A stretch of DNA of 64,000 nt from positions 72,653 through 136,652 of the forward strand of contig CAYZTM010000003.1 of NCBI GenBank assembly GCA_964481425.1. Reading direction: 5' to 3'. The position numbers and the translations under genes were made by a program. Below the pieces are notes generated by a model. The model ran no database searches and had not been told where the DNA came from. It saw only the letters and a list, made by a program, of their open reading frames with translations. Positions 44,498-54,007 of this stretch are shown in pieces (position 1 is the first letter of the stretch; each line of letters opens with the position of its first letter). The stretch is from MKUN01 sp964481425. GTDB taxonomy: Bacteria > Bacteroidota > Bacteroidia > Chitinophagales > Chitinophagaceae.

Positions 44498-47400
44498 TTA
44501 AGCCATTTTCTTCAGCTCTTCTATACGTGCTTCACGGTCCACTTCCTGCTGCAGCTTGTCTTTCTTATCCATATCCACCAGGATAGGAGCAGCCACGAAG
44601 ATAGAAGAATAAGTACCGGTGAATACACCTATCAGCATCGCAAAGGCGAAACCACGGGTCACCTCACCACCAAACAGGAAGAGGATCAGGATGGTAAGGA
44701 ATACGCAGAGCGAGGTCATGATAGTACGGCTCAATGTATCATTGATCGCACGGTTGATGATGCTGGTCTTGCTTTCCTTCGGCGATTTACGGAAGTATTC
44801 ACGAATACGGTCGAATACGATAACGGTATCGTTCATCGAGAAACCGATCACCGTAAGGATGGCCGCAATGAAGTGCTGGTCTATCTCAAGAGCGAAAGGC
44901 ACTATGCCGCGGAAGAACGAGAATACCGCCAGCGTTACGCAAACGTCGTGCAAGAGGGCCAGTACCGTACCCAGTGAGTATTGCCACTTACGGAAACGAA
45001 GCAGTATGTAGAACGATATGGCGATCAGCGATAGGATGGTTGCCCATTTGGCGCCTGCCACAAGGTCATCCGATATGGTAGGCAATACCGTTTGTGAACT
45101 TTGAAGATATTTACTGCTAAACACATCAAAGGTCGTACCATCGGGCAGCAGGTGTGCCTGGGTAAGGCCTTCCAGCAAACGTGTCTGCACTTTATGCTCT
45201 ACTCCTTGTCCCGGTTCTTTTATCAGGTAAGATGTAGTAATGTTAAGCTGATTATCCGTACCAATAGTTTTAACTACAGGATATTCGCCAAAGTACGGTT
45301 TCAGTTTCTCACGCACTTCAGATACCTGGTGCGGCTGATCGAACTTGATGGTATAGCTACGGCCACCGGCAAATTCCACACCATAGTCGAAACCATGGAA
45401 GAAAGAGGCGATACCCATTATCACCACGATCACAGATATCACGTAAGCATATTTACGGGCTTCAACGAATTTGAAATGTGCCTTACGGAATATTGATTTT
45501 GATAAGCCTGTGAAATATTTGAAGTGACGCTCACGCTTGGTGTACATGTCTGTTATCAGGCGCGATACCAGGATACCGCAGAACAGCGACAACAGGATAC
45601 CTATTATCTGCGTAGTGGCAAAACCAAGTACCGGGCCAAGACCGAATATGAACAGGATAATAGCGGTTATCAGGGTCGTTACGTGACCATCGAGTACAGG
45701 GGAGTACGACCGTTTATACCCGTCAATGACCGCCTGGTTATAGCTCTTACCAAGCGTCAGCTCCTCCTTGATACGTTCAAAGATGATCACATTCGTATCC
45801 ACGGCCATACCTATGGTAAGTACCAGGCCCGCGATACCCGGCATGGTCAGTGTGGCATGCAGGGCAGAGAGGATACCAACAGTGAACAACAGGTTAAGTA
45901 TAAGAGAAATGTCCGCTACGAGGCCACCCGTATTATAGTATATCAGCATCAGGATGAATATCACCAGGAACGAAACGCCCAGCGATATCATACCCGCCTT
46001 GATAGATTCAGCACCCAATGTCGGGCCTACCACCTGTTCCTGTACTATGTGTGCAGGTGCAGGCAGTTTACCTGATTTCAGGATGTTGGCAAGGTCGTTC
46101 GCTTCTTCAGCAGTAAAGTGGCCGCTGATAGAAGTATTACCATTAGGTATCTCACCATTAACTATAGGACAAGAGTAAACCCGGTCGTCAAGTACAACCG
46201 CTACATATTTACCCACGTTCTCTCCCGTCATTTTCTTCCATACACGCGAGCCGGTAATATCCATCTTCATAGATACTTCAGGCTGGCCGTTAAGGGCGTT
46301 ATAGTCCATGCGGGCATCGGTAACATGGTCGCCTTCCAGCTTCGATTCCGTTTCACCCGGCACTGTCTTTATCGCATACAGGTATAGCGGGGCGTTGGGA
46401 TCATGGCGTTCTTTCTTTTCTTCGGCACCATATACAAAACGTACGTTATTAGGGAACTTATTCCTTACCGCATCAAGGTGCAGGTAACGGTTAAGTTTTG
46501 CAGTATCTTTCTTAGGAATGATACCTACCACAGGGCCATCATTCAACTGACCATCGCGCGATGCATTAGGATACCATACGGTAAAGAGCGGGTTCTTCTT
46601 TTTCATTTCCGCTTCTTTGAGTGAGGTAGAGTCAGCACCTTTAGCACCGGCCTTTTCGGTTGTAGCCTTTGCAGTCCCGTTACTATTATCTCCCAGCAAA
46701 GCAGAAAGGCTTCCGGTATCAGAGGCATTGGCAGCGCTGGCAGTCTTGGCTGTATCACCTGCGGCAGCTGCAGCAGTTTTAGAAGAATCGCTGCCGGTTG
46801 AATCTTCATCTGTACTTCCTGACTTATATGCTGCAAGCGCACTGTTGGCTGCTTCCAGCATAGGGTATATTTCCTGGTTGGTATAGGTTTCAAAGAACTG
46901 CAGTTTGGCTGTCGATTGCAGGTAAGAGCGCACACGCTCCGGGTTACGCACACCGGCCAGCTCCACAGTTATGATACCTTTATTTTCATCCAGGTTCACG
47001 TTCGGGCTGGCAACACCAAATTTATCTATACGGGTAAGCAATACATTATAGGTACGCTTGATGGCATCCTTTGCTTCCTTATTTATCTTGGCCAGCACCT
47101 GGTCATTGGTCGAGTTCAGTGTTATCTCTTTTTCAGATGGCTTGGTGAACAGGTAGGCAAGCTTCGCGTTCGGGTTGTCCTTTTTAAAGGCCTCACCAAA
47201 CAACGTAACGAAATTAGCCTGGCTATTTGCTTTAGCTGTATTGGCATCGGCAATGGCCTTATTTAACAGGGCATCCTGCGGATTGTTCGACATGGAACGA
47301 ACGAGTTCGTCAAGGCTAACCTCCAACGTCACGTTCATACCACCCTGCAGGTCAAGACCCAGGTTCAGTTCCTGTTCTTTTGCTTCCTGGAAATTGTACT

Positions 47401-47647
47401 TCTTCAGCAGAGGAACACTGAATACGGTTTCGCCCTGCATGCTGTCCGTAATAACCTGCAGATGTGCTTCAACCAGGCTATCCAGCTTTTTGCCTGTGGC
47501 CGTGGGATCGTCCAGTTTTGCAGCGCGTTCGGCCTTCAACTGCATCTTCTTTTCCACACTCCGTACAATCGATGTAAAAGAGAGCTGGTATAGAGAAATG
47601 AGAATAAGTGCTGCGGTAAAGAATTTTACCAACCCTTTTAATTGCAT
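44498..47647 (-). CDS. secDF: SecDF fusion protein (Sec export accessory)
   Basis: A 1049-residue proton-driven accessory of SecYEG, with SecD and SecF in one chain as usual for Bacteroidota. SecD part: LNLGLDLQGGMNVTLEV (residues ~95-110), periplasmic P1 domain, then helices with AVDTNVIIFERIKEEL. SecF part: YGVEFAGGRSYTIKF and SMNDTVIVFDRIREYFRKSP. A Ser/Thr/Ala-rich low-complexity insert occupies roughly residues 270-352 (46595-46840) in the periplasmic domain. It is transcribed alone; a -7 box lies at 47702-47709 beside an assembly gap. Confidence 0.96.
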   Translation of the reverse strand: MQLKGLVKFFTAALILISLYQLSFTSIVRSVEKKMQLKAERAAKLDDPTATGKKLDSLVEAHLQVITDSMQGETVFSVPLLKKYNFQEAKEQELNLGLDLQGGMNVTLEVSLDELVRSMSNNPQDALLNKAIADANTAKANSQANFVTLFGEAFKKDNPNAKLAYLFTKPSEKEITLNSTNDQVLAKINKEAKDAIKRTYNVLLTRIDKFGVASPNVNLDENKGIITVELAGVRNPERVRSYLQSTAKLQFFETYTNQEIYPMLEAANSALAAYKSGSTDEDSTGSDSSKTAAAAAGDTAKTASAANASDTGSLSALLGDNSNGTAKATTEKAGAKGADSTSLKEAEMKKKNPLFTVWYPNASRDGQLNDGPVVGIIPKKDTAKLNRYLHLDAVRNKFPNNVRFVYGAEEKKERHDPNAPLYLYAIKTVPGETESKLEGDHVTDARMDYNALNGQPEVSMKMDITGSRVWKKMTGENVGKYVAVVLDDRVYSCPIVNGEIPNGNTSISGHFTAEEANDLANILKSGKLPAPAHIVQEQVVGPTLGAESIKAGMISLGVSFLVIFILMLIYYNTGGLVADISLILNLLFTVGILSALHATLTMPGIAGLVLTIGMAVDTNVIIFERIKEELTLGKSYNQAVIDGYKRSYSPVLDGHVTTLITAIILFIFGLGPVLGFATTQIIGILLSLFCGILVSRLITDMYTKRERHFKYFTGLSKSIFRKAHFKFVEARKYAYVISVIVVIMGIASFFHGFDYGVEFAGGRSYTIKFDQPHQVSEVREKLKPYFGEYPVVKTIGTDNQLNITTSYLIKEPGQGVEHKVQTRLLEGLTQAHLLPDGTTFDVFSSKYLQSSQTVLPTISDDLVAGAKWATILSLIAISFYILLRFRKWQYSLGTVLALLHDVCVTLAVFSFFRGIVPFALEIDQHFIAAILTVIGFSMNDTVIVFDRIREYFRKSPKESKTSIINRAINDTLSRTIMTSLCVFLTILILFLFGGEVTRGFAFAMLIGVFTGTYSSIFVAAPILVDMDKKDKLQQEVDREARIEELKKMA

Positions 47648-47701
47648 AGGTGTCTGTTAAATTATACTATTATTTAATCTTTTAAAAAAATAAGAGGTGG
47701 G

Positions 47702-47709
47702 CAAAGATA
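47702..47709 (-). promoter_or_regulatory. -7 box of the secDF promoter
   Basis: TATCTTTG on the minus strand matches TAnnTTTG, 55 bases before the secDF ATG. The expected -33 position falls at or next to the run of N, so the rest of the promoter cannot be judged. Confidence 0.5.
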
Positions 47710-47712
47710 GGA

Positions 47713-47789
47713 TTTAATATAAAAAAATANNNNNNNNNNAGTAATCGGTTGAAGTTGCCAACGCCAAACCGTTTTAATATAAAAAAATA
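47713..47789. other. Assembly gap (10 N) flanked by a direct repeat
   Basis: Ten N occupy 47730-47739. The 17 bases TTTAATATAAAAAAATA occur immediately before them (47713-47729) and again at 47773-47789. The two contig ends may therefore overlap or be joined wrongly; the true distance between secDF and the protease gene is unknown. Confidence 0.95.
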
Positions 47790-47911
47790 AAGTCTCAGGA
47801 CAGGAATAAGGAGTTTTTAGGAAAAAAAAGAATTTTAGCCCGTTATTAGCATTATTTTGGTGAATATCGTATTTTTACGAAACTCAATATCTATCAAAAA
47901 CATACAATAGC

Positions 47912-50900
47912 ATGATACGAAAAATTACGCTACTCTTTTTAGCGTGCGTTGGTATTTATTCTGTAGCCACTGCGCAGCCTGTTTGCGGATTCGATTCTGT
48001 TTTCCAGCATAAGCTGGCAACAGACCCCAGCTATGCTGCGGCCGTAGCACAGATGGATGCACAATGGAGTCAATTCGAGACCATCGCTCAAAATAATAAC
48101 GTAGTTGGGCCGGCTACTTACGGGTCCGGCAAAGCCTACAAGATACCTATTGTGATACACGTAATGCTACCCGGCGGCGCCAACCCTATTGGTAGCTTAT
48201 ATAACCCTACCGATGCGCAACTGACAGGTATGGTAGATTACCTGAACAAAGCATATGCCGCACAATGGGCAGGATATCCTGATACCATGAATGGCGGTAC
48301 TTATGTTCCGTTTGAATTTGTACTGGCACAGCGCGACTCAAACTGCAATCCCACAACAGGTATTGAACGTGTGGATGCAAGTGGCGTTACCAATTATACC
48401 GCTTGCGGCGTAGGTGCCGGTGGCGCTAATGACGTTTTGATTAAAGACCTGGCCCGCTGGCCGGTTGATCGCTATTATAACATCTGGATCGTAAATAAGA
48501 TAGATTGCGAGGACGGTACAGGTGGCGGACCCTTTACTGCAGGCTATGCTTACCTGGCACCTGCACCTGCCCAGGACGACGGCACCATAATGCTGGCGCT
48601 TACTGCTACAGCCGGTGAAATAACCCTGCCGCACGAAATAGGCCATGCCATGACATTGTATCATACTTTCCAGGGTGGTAATGTAACAACATGCCCTCCA
48701 CTCGGCCCCTGCGCTACTACAGGCGACCTTGTATGTGATACGGAGCCGGAAAAACAATCGAATTTCAATTGCCCTAATGATCCCAATCCATGTACGGGTG
48801 CGTCTTACAATTTTGTTACCCACAACTTCATGGACTACTCGAACTGCCAGGATAGGTTCACTCCCGGGCAGCGTGACAGGATGCTGAATGGCTTCCTTAA
48901 TTACCGCGGTGGCTTTACCGGATCTTTAGGTGGTGAACCCATAGGTGCAGCTCCTACTGCCGCCTGTAATACCATTACAACGACACCCGCAAATACTTTC
49001 AATGCAGGCCCGCGCGAGGTGAAGATCAATGATGCTAACTATACTTACCTTGATTATTCTACCAGCGGTTATAACGGAGACGGTAACCTGGCGTACTGGG
49101 ACCTGTCTTGCAAAGAAGGTGCCACTCTTGATGCCGGCGCTACTTACACCCTGAGTGTTACAACAGGTTTCTGGACAGAAAGGGTACGTGTTTATCTTGA
49201 TATGAACAATGACGGCACTTTCGATCCTGTAAATGAATTGATATATAGCCACGACGGCACTTTGAATAATGAAACACATTCTACATCATGGGTCGTGCCC
49301 TCAGTGATCACTAATCCATCATTAGTTACCTGTACTCCTTTGCGCATGCGTGTTGTTACCGACCGCACAGCCGCAGTTACTCCTCCTGCTCCTTGCAGCG
49401 TAGTAAGCGGTCAGGCTGAGGATTATTCGGTAACAATAGTAGGTACAGGCACAGGTGGCGGCACTGTTTCCATCACCCAGCTTAATGGCTTGCCTGTATC
49501 TTGCAACAGCGATACACTGCATTTTGCTGCCGCAGCAGCCAACGTGGCCAACCCCACTTACAAATGGTTCGTGAACGGTGCCTCTACAGGCATCACTACC
49601 GACTCATTCGCCAGCAGCACACTGGCCAATGGCGATGTGGTAACTGCCAAAATATACTTTGCTACTACTTGCGGTGCTGATAGCGCCGTTTCCAATGGCA
49701 TAACTATTACGCATTCCGGCATCATCCCGCCAAGCGCTACCATAGCACTTACCGGCGGCAACCCTGTAAGCTGTGATGGTGATACACTGACCTTCAGCGT
49801 GACCGCTGCCGTCAATCCCGGCACAAGCCCCGTTTACAAATGGTATGTGAATGGCGTATATACCGGCCAGACCGGCACATCATACTCTTCAGCAGCATTG
49901 AATAACGGCGACCTGGTACGTGCGCAGATCACTTCGAACAATGCCTGTGCAATACCGGATACAGGAAGCTCCAATACGCTTACGGTGGTGCATGGCACCA
50001 TTACTCCGGCAGCCAGCATCGCCTTGATAAACGGCAATAACCCCGGCTGCCCTAACCAGGTGCTTACCTTCAAGGCTACCCCTACCAATGGTGGTAGTAA
50101 CCCAACTTACCAATGGTATGTAAATGGTGTGGCAGCAGGTAACAACAGTGACCAGTTCTCCGGCACCTTTAACAACGGTGATGTGATCAAGGCAACGCTG
50201 CATTCAAGTGCAAGCTGCGCATCACCCGATACCGGCGTATCGAACCCGATAACTGTAGTAATCAATTACGATACACAAACAGTTACCATCTACACAACAG
50301 CTAACCTGCCTGTATGTGCAGGGCACTGGGTTAATTTCGTAGCTACTACCCTGAACATCGGCGAGACAATCCAGTGGCAGGTGAATGGCGTAAATGTTCC
50401 GGGTGCTACCAATAACAACTTCTCGAGCAATACACTTAGCGACGGTGACATTGTAACAGCTGTTATCTCTATAACCAACTCTTGTATATACAACCCGGTT
50501 GATACTTCAGACCCGATAACAGTGACCGTTTTACCTTCTGATACACCAACCATTAGTTCCAACATAACACAGGGCAATAACCCCGGCTGTCTCGATTCAT
50601 TGGTTGAGTTCACAGGTACTTATACCAACTTCGGTACCAACCCGAATGCAGTATGGTTAGTAAATGGTGTACAGGTGGCTACAGGCAATGTGTTCCAGAG
50701 CACTACCCTCCTGAACGGTGATGTGGTTACCTTCCGTGTAAACCAAACCGATGGAGACTGTTATATCAATGATACGCTGAGCTCATCTACCATCATGCAC
50801 CTGACGCCTACTCCGCCTACTCCGCTATTATCCCTCATAGGCAATATGCTGGTAGCAACAGGTTCAGGCGACTTTGTATGGTACGGTCCTAATGGCCTGA

Positions 50901-51277
50901 TACCTAACGTAACGGGCAATACCTACCACCCAACGCAGTTAGGTGCTTACTGGTGTGTAAATGTGAGCACGGGCTGCCGTTCAAATCCATCGAACGTGTT
51001 GACCATCTCATTGCTGAAGGTTGGTAACTACAACCTGGATAATGTGAAGATATACCCGAACCCGACCAGCGGCCAGGTGATCATGGACTGGGGCAGCAAT
51101 GTAAATGTGAAGGTGGATGTGTATAACATCACAGGTCAGGGCCTGCTGCATGAGGACATCAACAACCAGTCGAAGAAAGTGATGGACCTTTCTTACCTGC
51201 CTAACGGCGATTACTTCCTCGTTATCAGGGACGAAACAGGTAAATCAGGAACTGTAAAAGTGACTATAGCCAAATAA
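47912..51277 (+). CDS. Secreted M43 metalloprotease with GEVED, Ig-like repeats and T9SS domain
   Basis: A 1121-residue exoprotein. Signal peptide (ends ATAQ); an M43/cytophagalysin domain to ~residue 340 with the zinc site HEIGH at residues 241-245 (then AMTLYH supplying the third His) and the Met-turn NFMDYS near 307. A GEVED domain follows (~350-510, ending SGQAEDYSV). Then come four to five tandem ~80-residue Ig-like modules, each with a (Y/W)-KW-(F/Y)-VNG core (49556, 49836, 50102, 50370, 50650), and a C-terminal sorting domain (IYPNPTSGQVIMDW ... LPNGDYFLVI). It likely degrades extracellular protein. A bidirectional terminator ends it. Confidence 0.93.
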   Translation: MIRKITLLFLACVGIYSVATAQPVCGFDSVFQHKLATDPSYAAAVAQMDAQWSQFETIAQNNNVVGPATYGSGKAYKIPIVIHVMLPGGANPIGSLYNPTDAQLTGMVDYLNKAYAAQWAGYPDTMNGGTYVPFEFVLAQRDSNCNPTTGIERVDASGVTNYTACGVGAGGANDVLIKDLARWPVDRYYNIWIVNKIDCEDGTGGGPFTAGYAYLAPAPAQDDGTIMLALTATAGEITLPHEIGHAMTLYHTFQGGNVTTCPPLGPCATTGDLVCDTEPEKQSNFNCPNDPNPCTGASYNFVTHNFMDYSNCQDRFTPGQRDRMLNGFLNYRGGFTGSLGGEPIGAAPTAACNTITTTPANTFNAGPREVKINDANYTYLDYSTSGYNGDGNLAYWDLSCKEGATLDAGATYTLSVTTGFWTERVRVYLDMNNDGTFDPVNELIYSHDGTLNNETHSTSWVVPSVITNPSLVTCTPLRMRVVTDRTAAVTPPAPCSVVSGQAEDYSVTIVGTGTGGGTVSITQLNGLPVSCNSDTLHFAAAAANVANPTYKWFVNGASTGITTDSFASSTLANGDVVTAKIYFATTCGADSAVSNGITITHSGIIPPSATIALTGGNPVSCDGDTLTFSVTAAVNPGTSPVYKWYVNGVYTGQTGTSYSSAALNNGDLVRAQITSNNACAIPDTGSSNTLTVVHGTITPAASIALINGNNPGCPNQVLTFKATPTNGGSNPTYQWYVNGVAAGNNSDQFSGTFNNGDVIKATLHSSASCASPDTGVSNPITVVINYDTQTVTIYTTANLPVCAGHWVNFVATTLNIGETIQWQVNGVNVPGATNNNFSSNTLSDGDIVTAVISITNSCIYNPVDTSDPITVTVLPSDTPTISSNITQGNNPGCLDSLVEFTGTYTNFGTNPNAVWLVNGVQVATGNVFQSTTLLNGDVVTFRVNQTDGDCYINDTLSSSTIMHLTPTPPTPLLSLIGNMLVATGSGDFVWYGPNGLIPNVTGNTYHPTQLGAYWCVNVSTGCRSNPSNVLTISLLKVGNYNLDNVKIYPNPTSGQVIMDWGSNVNVKVDVYNITGQGLLHEDINNQSKKVMDLSYLPNGDYFLVIRDETGKSGTVKVTIAK

Positions 51278-51293
51278 CAGGCCAAACAAACAC

Positions 51294-51333
51294 AAAAAAA
51301 GAAAGCCACGCTAATGCGTGGCTTTCTTTTTTG
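51294..51333. terminator. Bidirectional terminator
   Basis: An 11-bp stem (GAAAGCCACGC / GCGTGGCTTTC) with loop TAAT, A-run before and T-run after, between the convergent protease gene and murF/alr gene. Confidence 0.88.
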
Positions 51334-51347
51334 CCCGGCCGTTGTTC

Positions 51348-53870
51348 TTAATCTTCCTGGGTATAAACACGCTTCACCCGTTGTGATATACCTGTCATGA
51401 TCTCGTAAGCAATGGTGCCATCCCAGGCAGCAAGTTCTGTAAGCGTCAATTGCTCTCCGAATACGATCACCTCATCTCCTTCTTTTGCTTCGGGTATATC
51501 CGTTACATCTACCATGCACATATCCATCGCCACAATGCCAAACACTTTTGCAGGTTTACCATGCACCAGCACATGTGCCTTGCCATTGCCCAGAGCGCGG
51601 GGGTAGCCATCTGCATAGCCAATGCTTATGGTAGCGATACGCATGGTGCCCGTCACTTTCCCACCCCTGCTGTAGCCTACCGTCTGTCCCTCGTGCAATG
51701 TCTTTATCTGCGCGATGGTCGTTTTCAGGGTACCTATCTGTTTCAGTTGCCCCTTCAGGGCATTGCTGCCATCAACTCCATATAGGCCTATTCCTACACG
51801 TACCATATCGAAATGAAGGTCCGGATGACGTACCACACCCGCCGAATTGCATAGATGCCGGAGCGGCCTGTAAGAAAGTTGTGCTATTATATCTTCACTC
51901 CATTTTTTAAATAACTCAGCCTGTTTCACAGTAAAGTCATCATGCTGCTTATCCTCGCTTGCAACCAAATGACTGAATATTGAAGCCACCCTGAGATGTG
52001 TATCGTTTCTCAAATGTGTTTTCAATGCCTCCAGTTCATCCTCCATAAAGCCAAGCCGGTGCATTCCTGTATCGAGCTTAATGTGTATCGGGTAATCCTT
52101 TACCTCCAGCGTTTGTGCTATATCATGAAAAGCCTGGTAAGAGCGCATGCTAAACAACTCGGGTTCCAGCTTCCAGGTTATCATCCGGTCAAAAGAGCCA
52201 AGATCGGGACTCATTACCATTATGGGCATGGTGATGCCTGTTTTACGCAAGGCTACGCCCTCATCGGTATAAGCTACTGCAAGGTAATCAACACCCGAAT
52301 ACTGCAACAGGTTAGCGATCTCATAACTGCCATGGCCATATGAAAAGGCCTTGACGATAGCCATTGTTTTTACACCCGGCTCCAGGTAAGAACGATAGAC
52401 ATCGAGATTATGCGCCAGTGCCGTCAGGTCGATGGTCAGCACGGTCTGGTGCACTTCCTGTTCCAGCAATATGCTGATCTTCTCGAAGGTAAAAGCCCGT
52501 GCGCCTTTCAGCAAGATCGCCTCCTGCTCGAAAGTGAGTAAATAGAACTTCTTAAGAAAATCCTCTGTTGACTTAAAGAATATACTCCTCAGTTTCTTAT
52601 GCTTCCTGAAACTGGCCTTATTCCTGTATAGTGCCGGACCTATGCCAATAAACCGTTTAATGCTATGCTGGGCCACAAGGTCTGCGATCTCTTCATAAAG
52701 ATCGGAATCGGCAGCCCTGCCCTGCTGAATATCGGAAAGAATAACCGTGTGTTGCGAATGTTGTTGTTGCTGGTCGAGGAGATCGAGCGCAATTCGGAAA
52801 GAGGTAAGGTCTGAATTATATGTATCGTTGATAATGGTACATCCATTGATACCATGTTTCAATTCCAGGCGCATAGATACCGGGTGAAGGTGCAGCATAC
52901 GCTGCCCTACCTGCCCCATATCCTCACCCATTACCAGGAGTACACACCAGCAATGTATGGCATCTTCGATAGAGGCCGGGTCAATAAAAGGTATAGTTAT
53001 AGATATATCTTCACCCTTATAACGGGCCTCGATCTTTGTTTTTCCATTTTCCGCATGGGTTTGCAATATCCGCAGGTCAGCATCCATCTTGTGCGACCAT
53101 GTAAAGAGTTGCAACTGCTGACCATTCCCTGCTGCCCTCGACTGATGTATATATTGGGATATGCAATCGTTCAGTTCATGATAGTCTTTGCAATAGATCA
53201 ATTGTGCCGCATGACGGAACAACATCAGTTTTTCATTTATCTTCTGCCTCTTGTTGAGGAAACCTGCGTCATGTGCCTCACCAATGTTGGTAAACACCCC
53301 GATCGTTGGCTTTATCATCCGCTCCAGTTGTTCCATCTCACCAGGCTGCGATATACCGGCCTCAAAAACGGCCAGCTGGTGCTGAGATTTAAGCAACCAT
53401 ACGGACAAAGGAACACCCAATTGCGAGTTATAGCTTTTAGGGCTGCGCACCATATTGTGGTCGGGGCTGAGTAACTGGTACAGCCACTCCTTCACCACCG
53501 TTTTACCATTGCTTCCGGTTATGCCGATAACAGGGATATCGAATTGCTTACGGTAAGCTTCTGCGATCTGCTGCAGGCCCAGCAAAGTATCTTTCACCTG
53601 TATGAAATTCGCCCCTTCATATAAACCGGTATCTATCGGCTCAGATACAAGGAAATTTCGCACGCCCTTTTCATATGCATCACCAATGAAGGTATGCCCG
53701 TCACGCACCTTAGTCTTTATGGCCACGAACAGGCTAAGCTCCGGCTTATTGATCTTCCTGCTGTCTGTAATGATATCATCTACAGGCATGTCACCTGCCT
53801 GCTGCTGCCATGAACCATGGCACCACTCGCGTAACCGGCTTATAGTCGTATGTTGCTCCTCTGAAACCAT
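51348..53870 (-). CDS. murF/alr: Bifunctional MurF ligase / alanine racemase
   Basis: An 840-residue fusion. Residues ~1-460 are MurF, which adds D-Ala-D-Ala to UDP-MurNAc-tripeptide: ITGSNGKTVVKEWLYQLL (P-loop), FEAGISQPGEMEQL, TIINDTYNSDLTS. Residues ~465-840 are PLP-dependent alanine racemase: the PLP lysine lies in IVKAFSYGHG (the usual text is KANAYGHG), and the catalytic tyrosine region is VGYSRG, followed by SIGYADGYPR. The fusion is a known Bacteroidota arrangement that couples D-Ala supply with its use. Monocistronic. Confidence 0.95.
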   Translation of the reverse strand: MVSEEQHTTISRLREWCHGSWQQQAGDMPVDDIITDSRKINKPELSLFVAIKTKVRDGHTFIGDAYEKGVRNFLVSEPIDTGLYEGANFIQVKDTLLGLQQIAEAYRKQFDIPVIGITGSNGKTVVKEWLYQLLSPDHNMVRSPKSYNSQLGVPLSVWLLKSQHQLAVFEAGISQPGEMEQLERMIKPTIGVFTNIGEAHDAGFLNKRQKINEKLMLFRHAAQLIYCKDYHELNDCISQYIHQSRAAGNGQQLQLFTWSHKMDADLRILQTHAENGKTKIEARYKGEDISITIPFIDPASIEDAIHCWCVLLVMGEDMGQVGQRMLHLHPVSMRLELKHGINGCTIINDTYNSDLTSFRIALDLLDQQQQHSQHTVILSDIQQGRAADSDLYEEIADLVAQHSIKRFIGIGPALYRNKASFRKHKKLRSIFFKSTEDFLKKFYLLTFEQEAILLKGARAFTFEKISILLEQEVHQTVLTIDLTALAHNLDVYRSYLEPGVKTMAIVKAFSYGHGSYEIANLLQYSGVDYLAVAYTDEGVALRKTGITMPIMVMSPDLGSFDRMITWKLEPELFSMRSYQAFHDIAQTLEVKDYPIHIKLDTGMHRLGFMEDELEALKTHLRNDTHLRVASIFSHLVASEDKQHDDFTVKQAELFKKWSEDIIAQLSYRPLRHLCNSAGVVRHPDLHFDMVRVGIGLYGVDGSNALKGQLKQIGTLKTTIAQIKTLHEGQTVGYSRGGKVTGTMRIATISIGYADGYPRALGNGKAHVLVHGKPAKVFGIVAMDMCMVDVTDIPEAKEGDEVIVFGEQLTLTELAAWDGTIAYEIMTGISQRVKRVYTQED

Positions 53871-54007
53871 ATGATGAGATAAGAAGAGGCAAATTAATTA
53901 ACATAACGCTTACCCGGAGCATTCGATGTAAAATATGTGTGCACAAGGCCTGTTTATTAGTCAATAAGCAAATAAATCATTATAATTACATACAAACATG
54001 TGTTCAA

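Noticed and set aside
49322..50613. Regularly spaced similar stretches that could be read as a CRISPR-like or satellite repeat
   Set aside because: They are ~250 bases apart, imperfect, in frame, and encode Ig-like modules of one protein.
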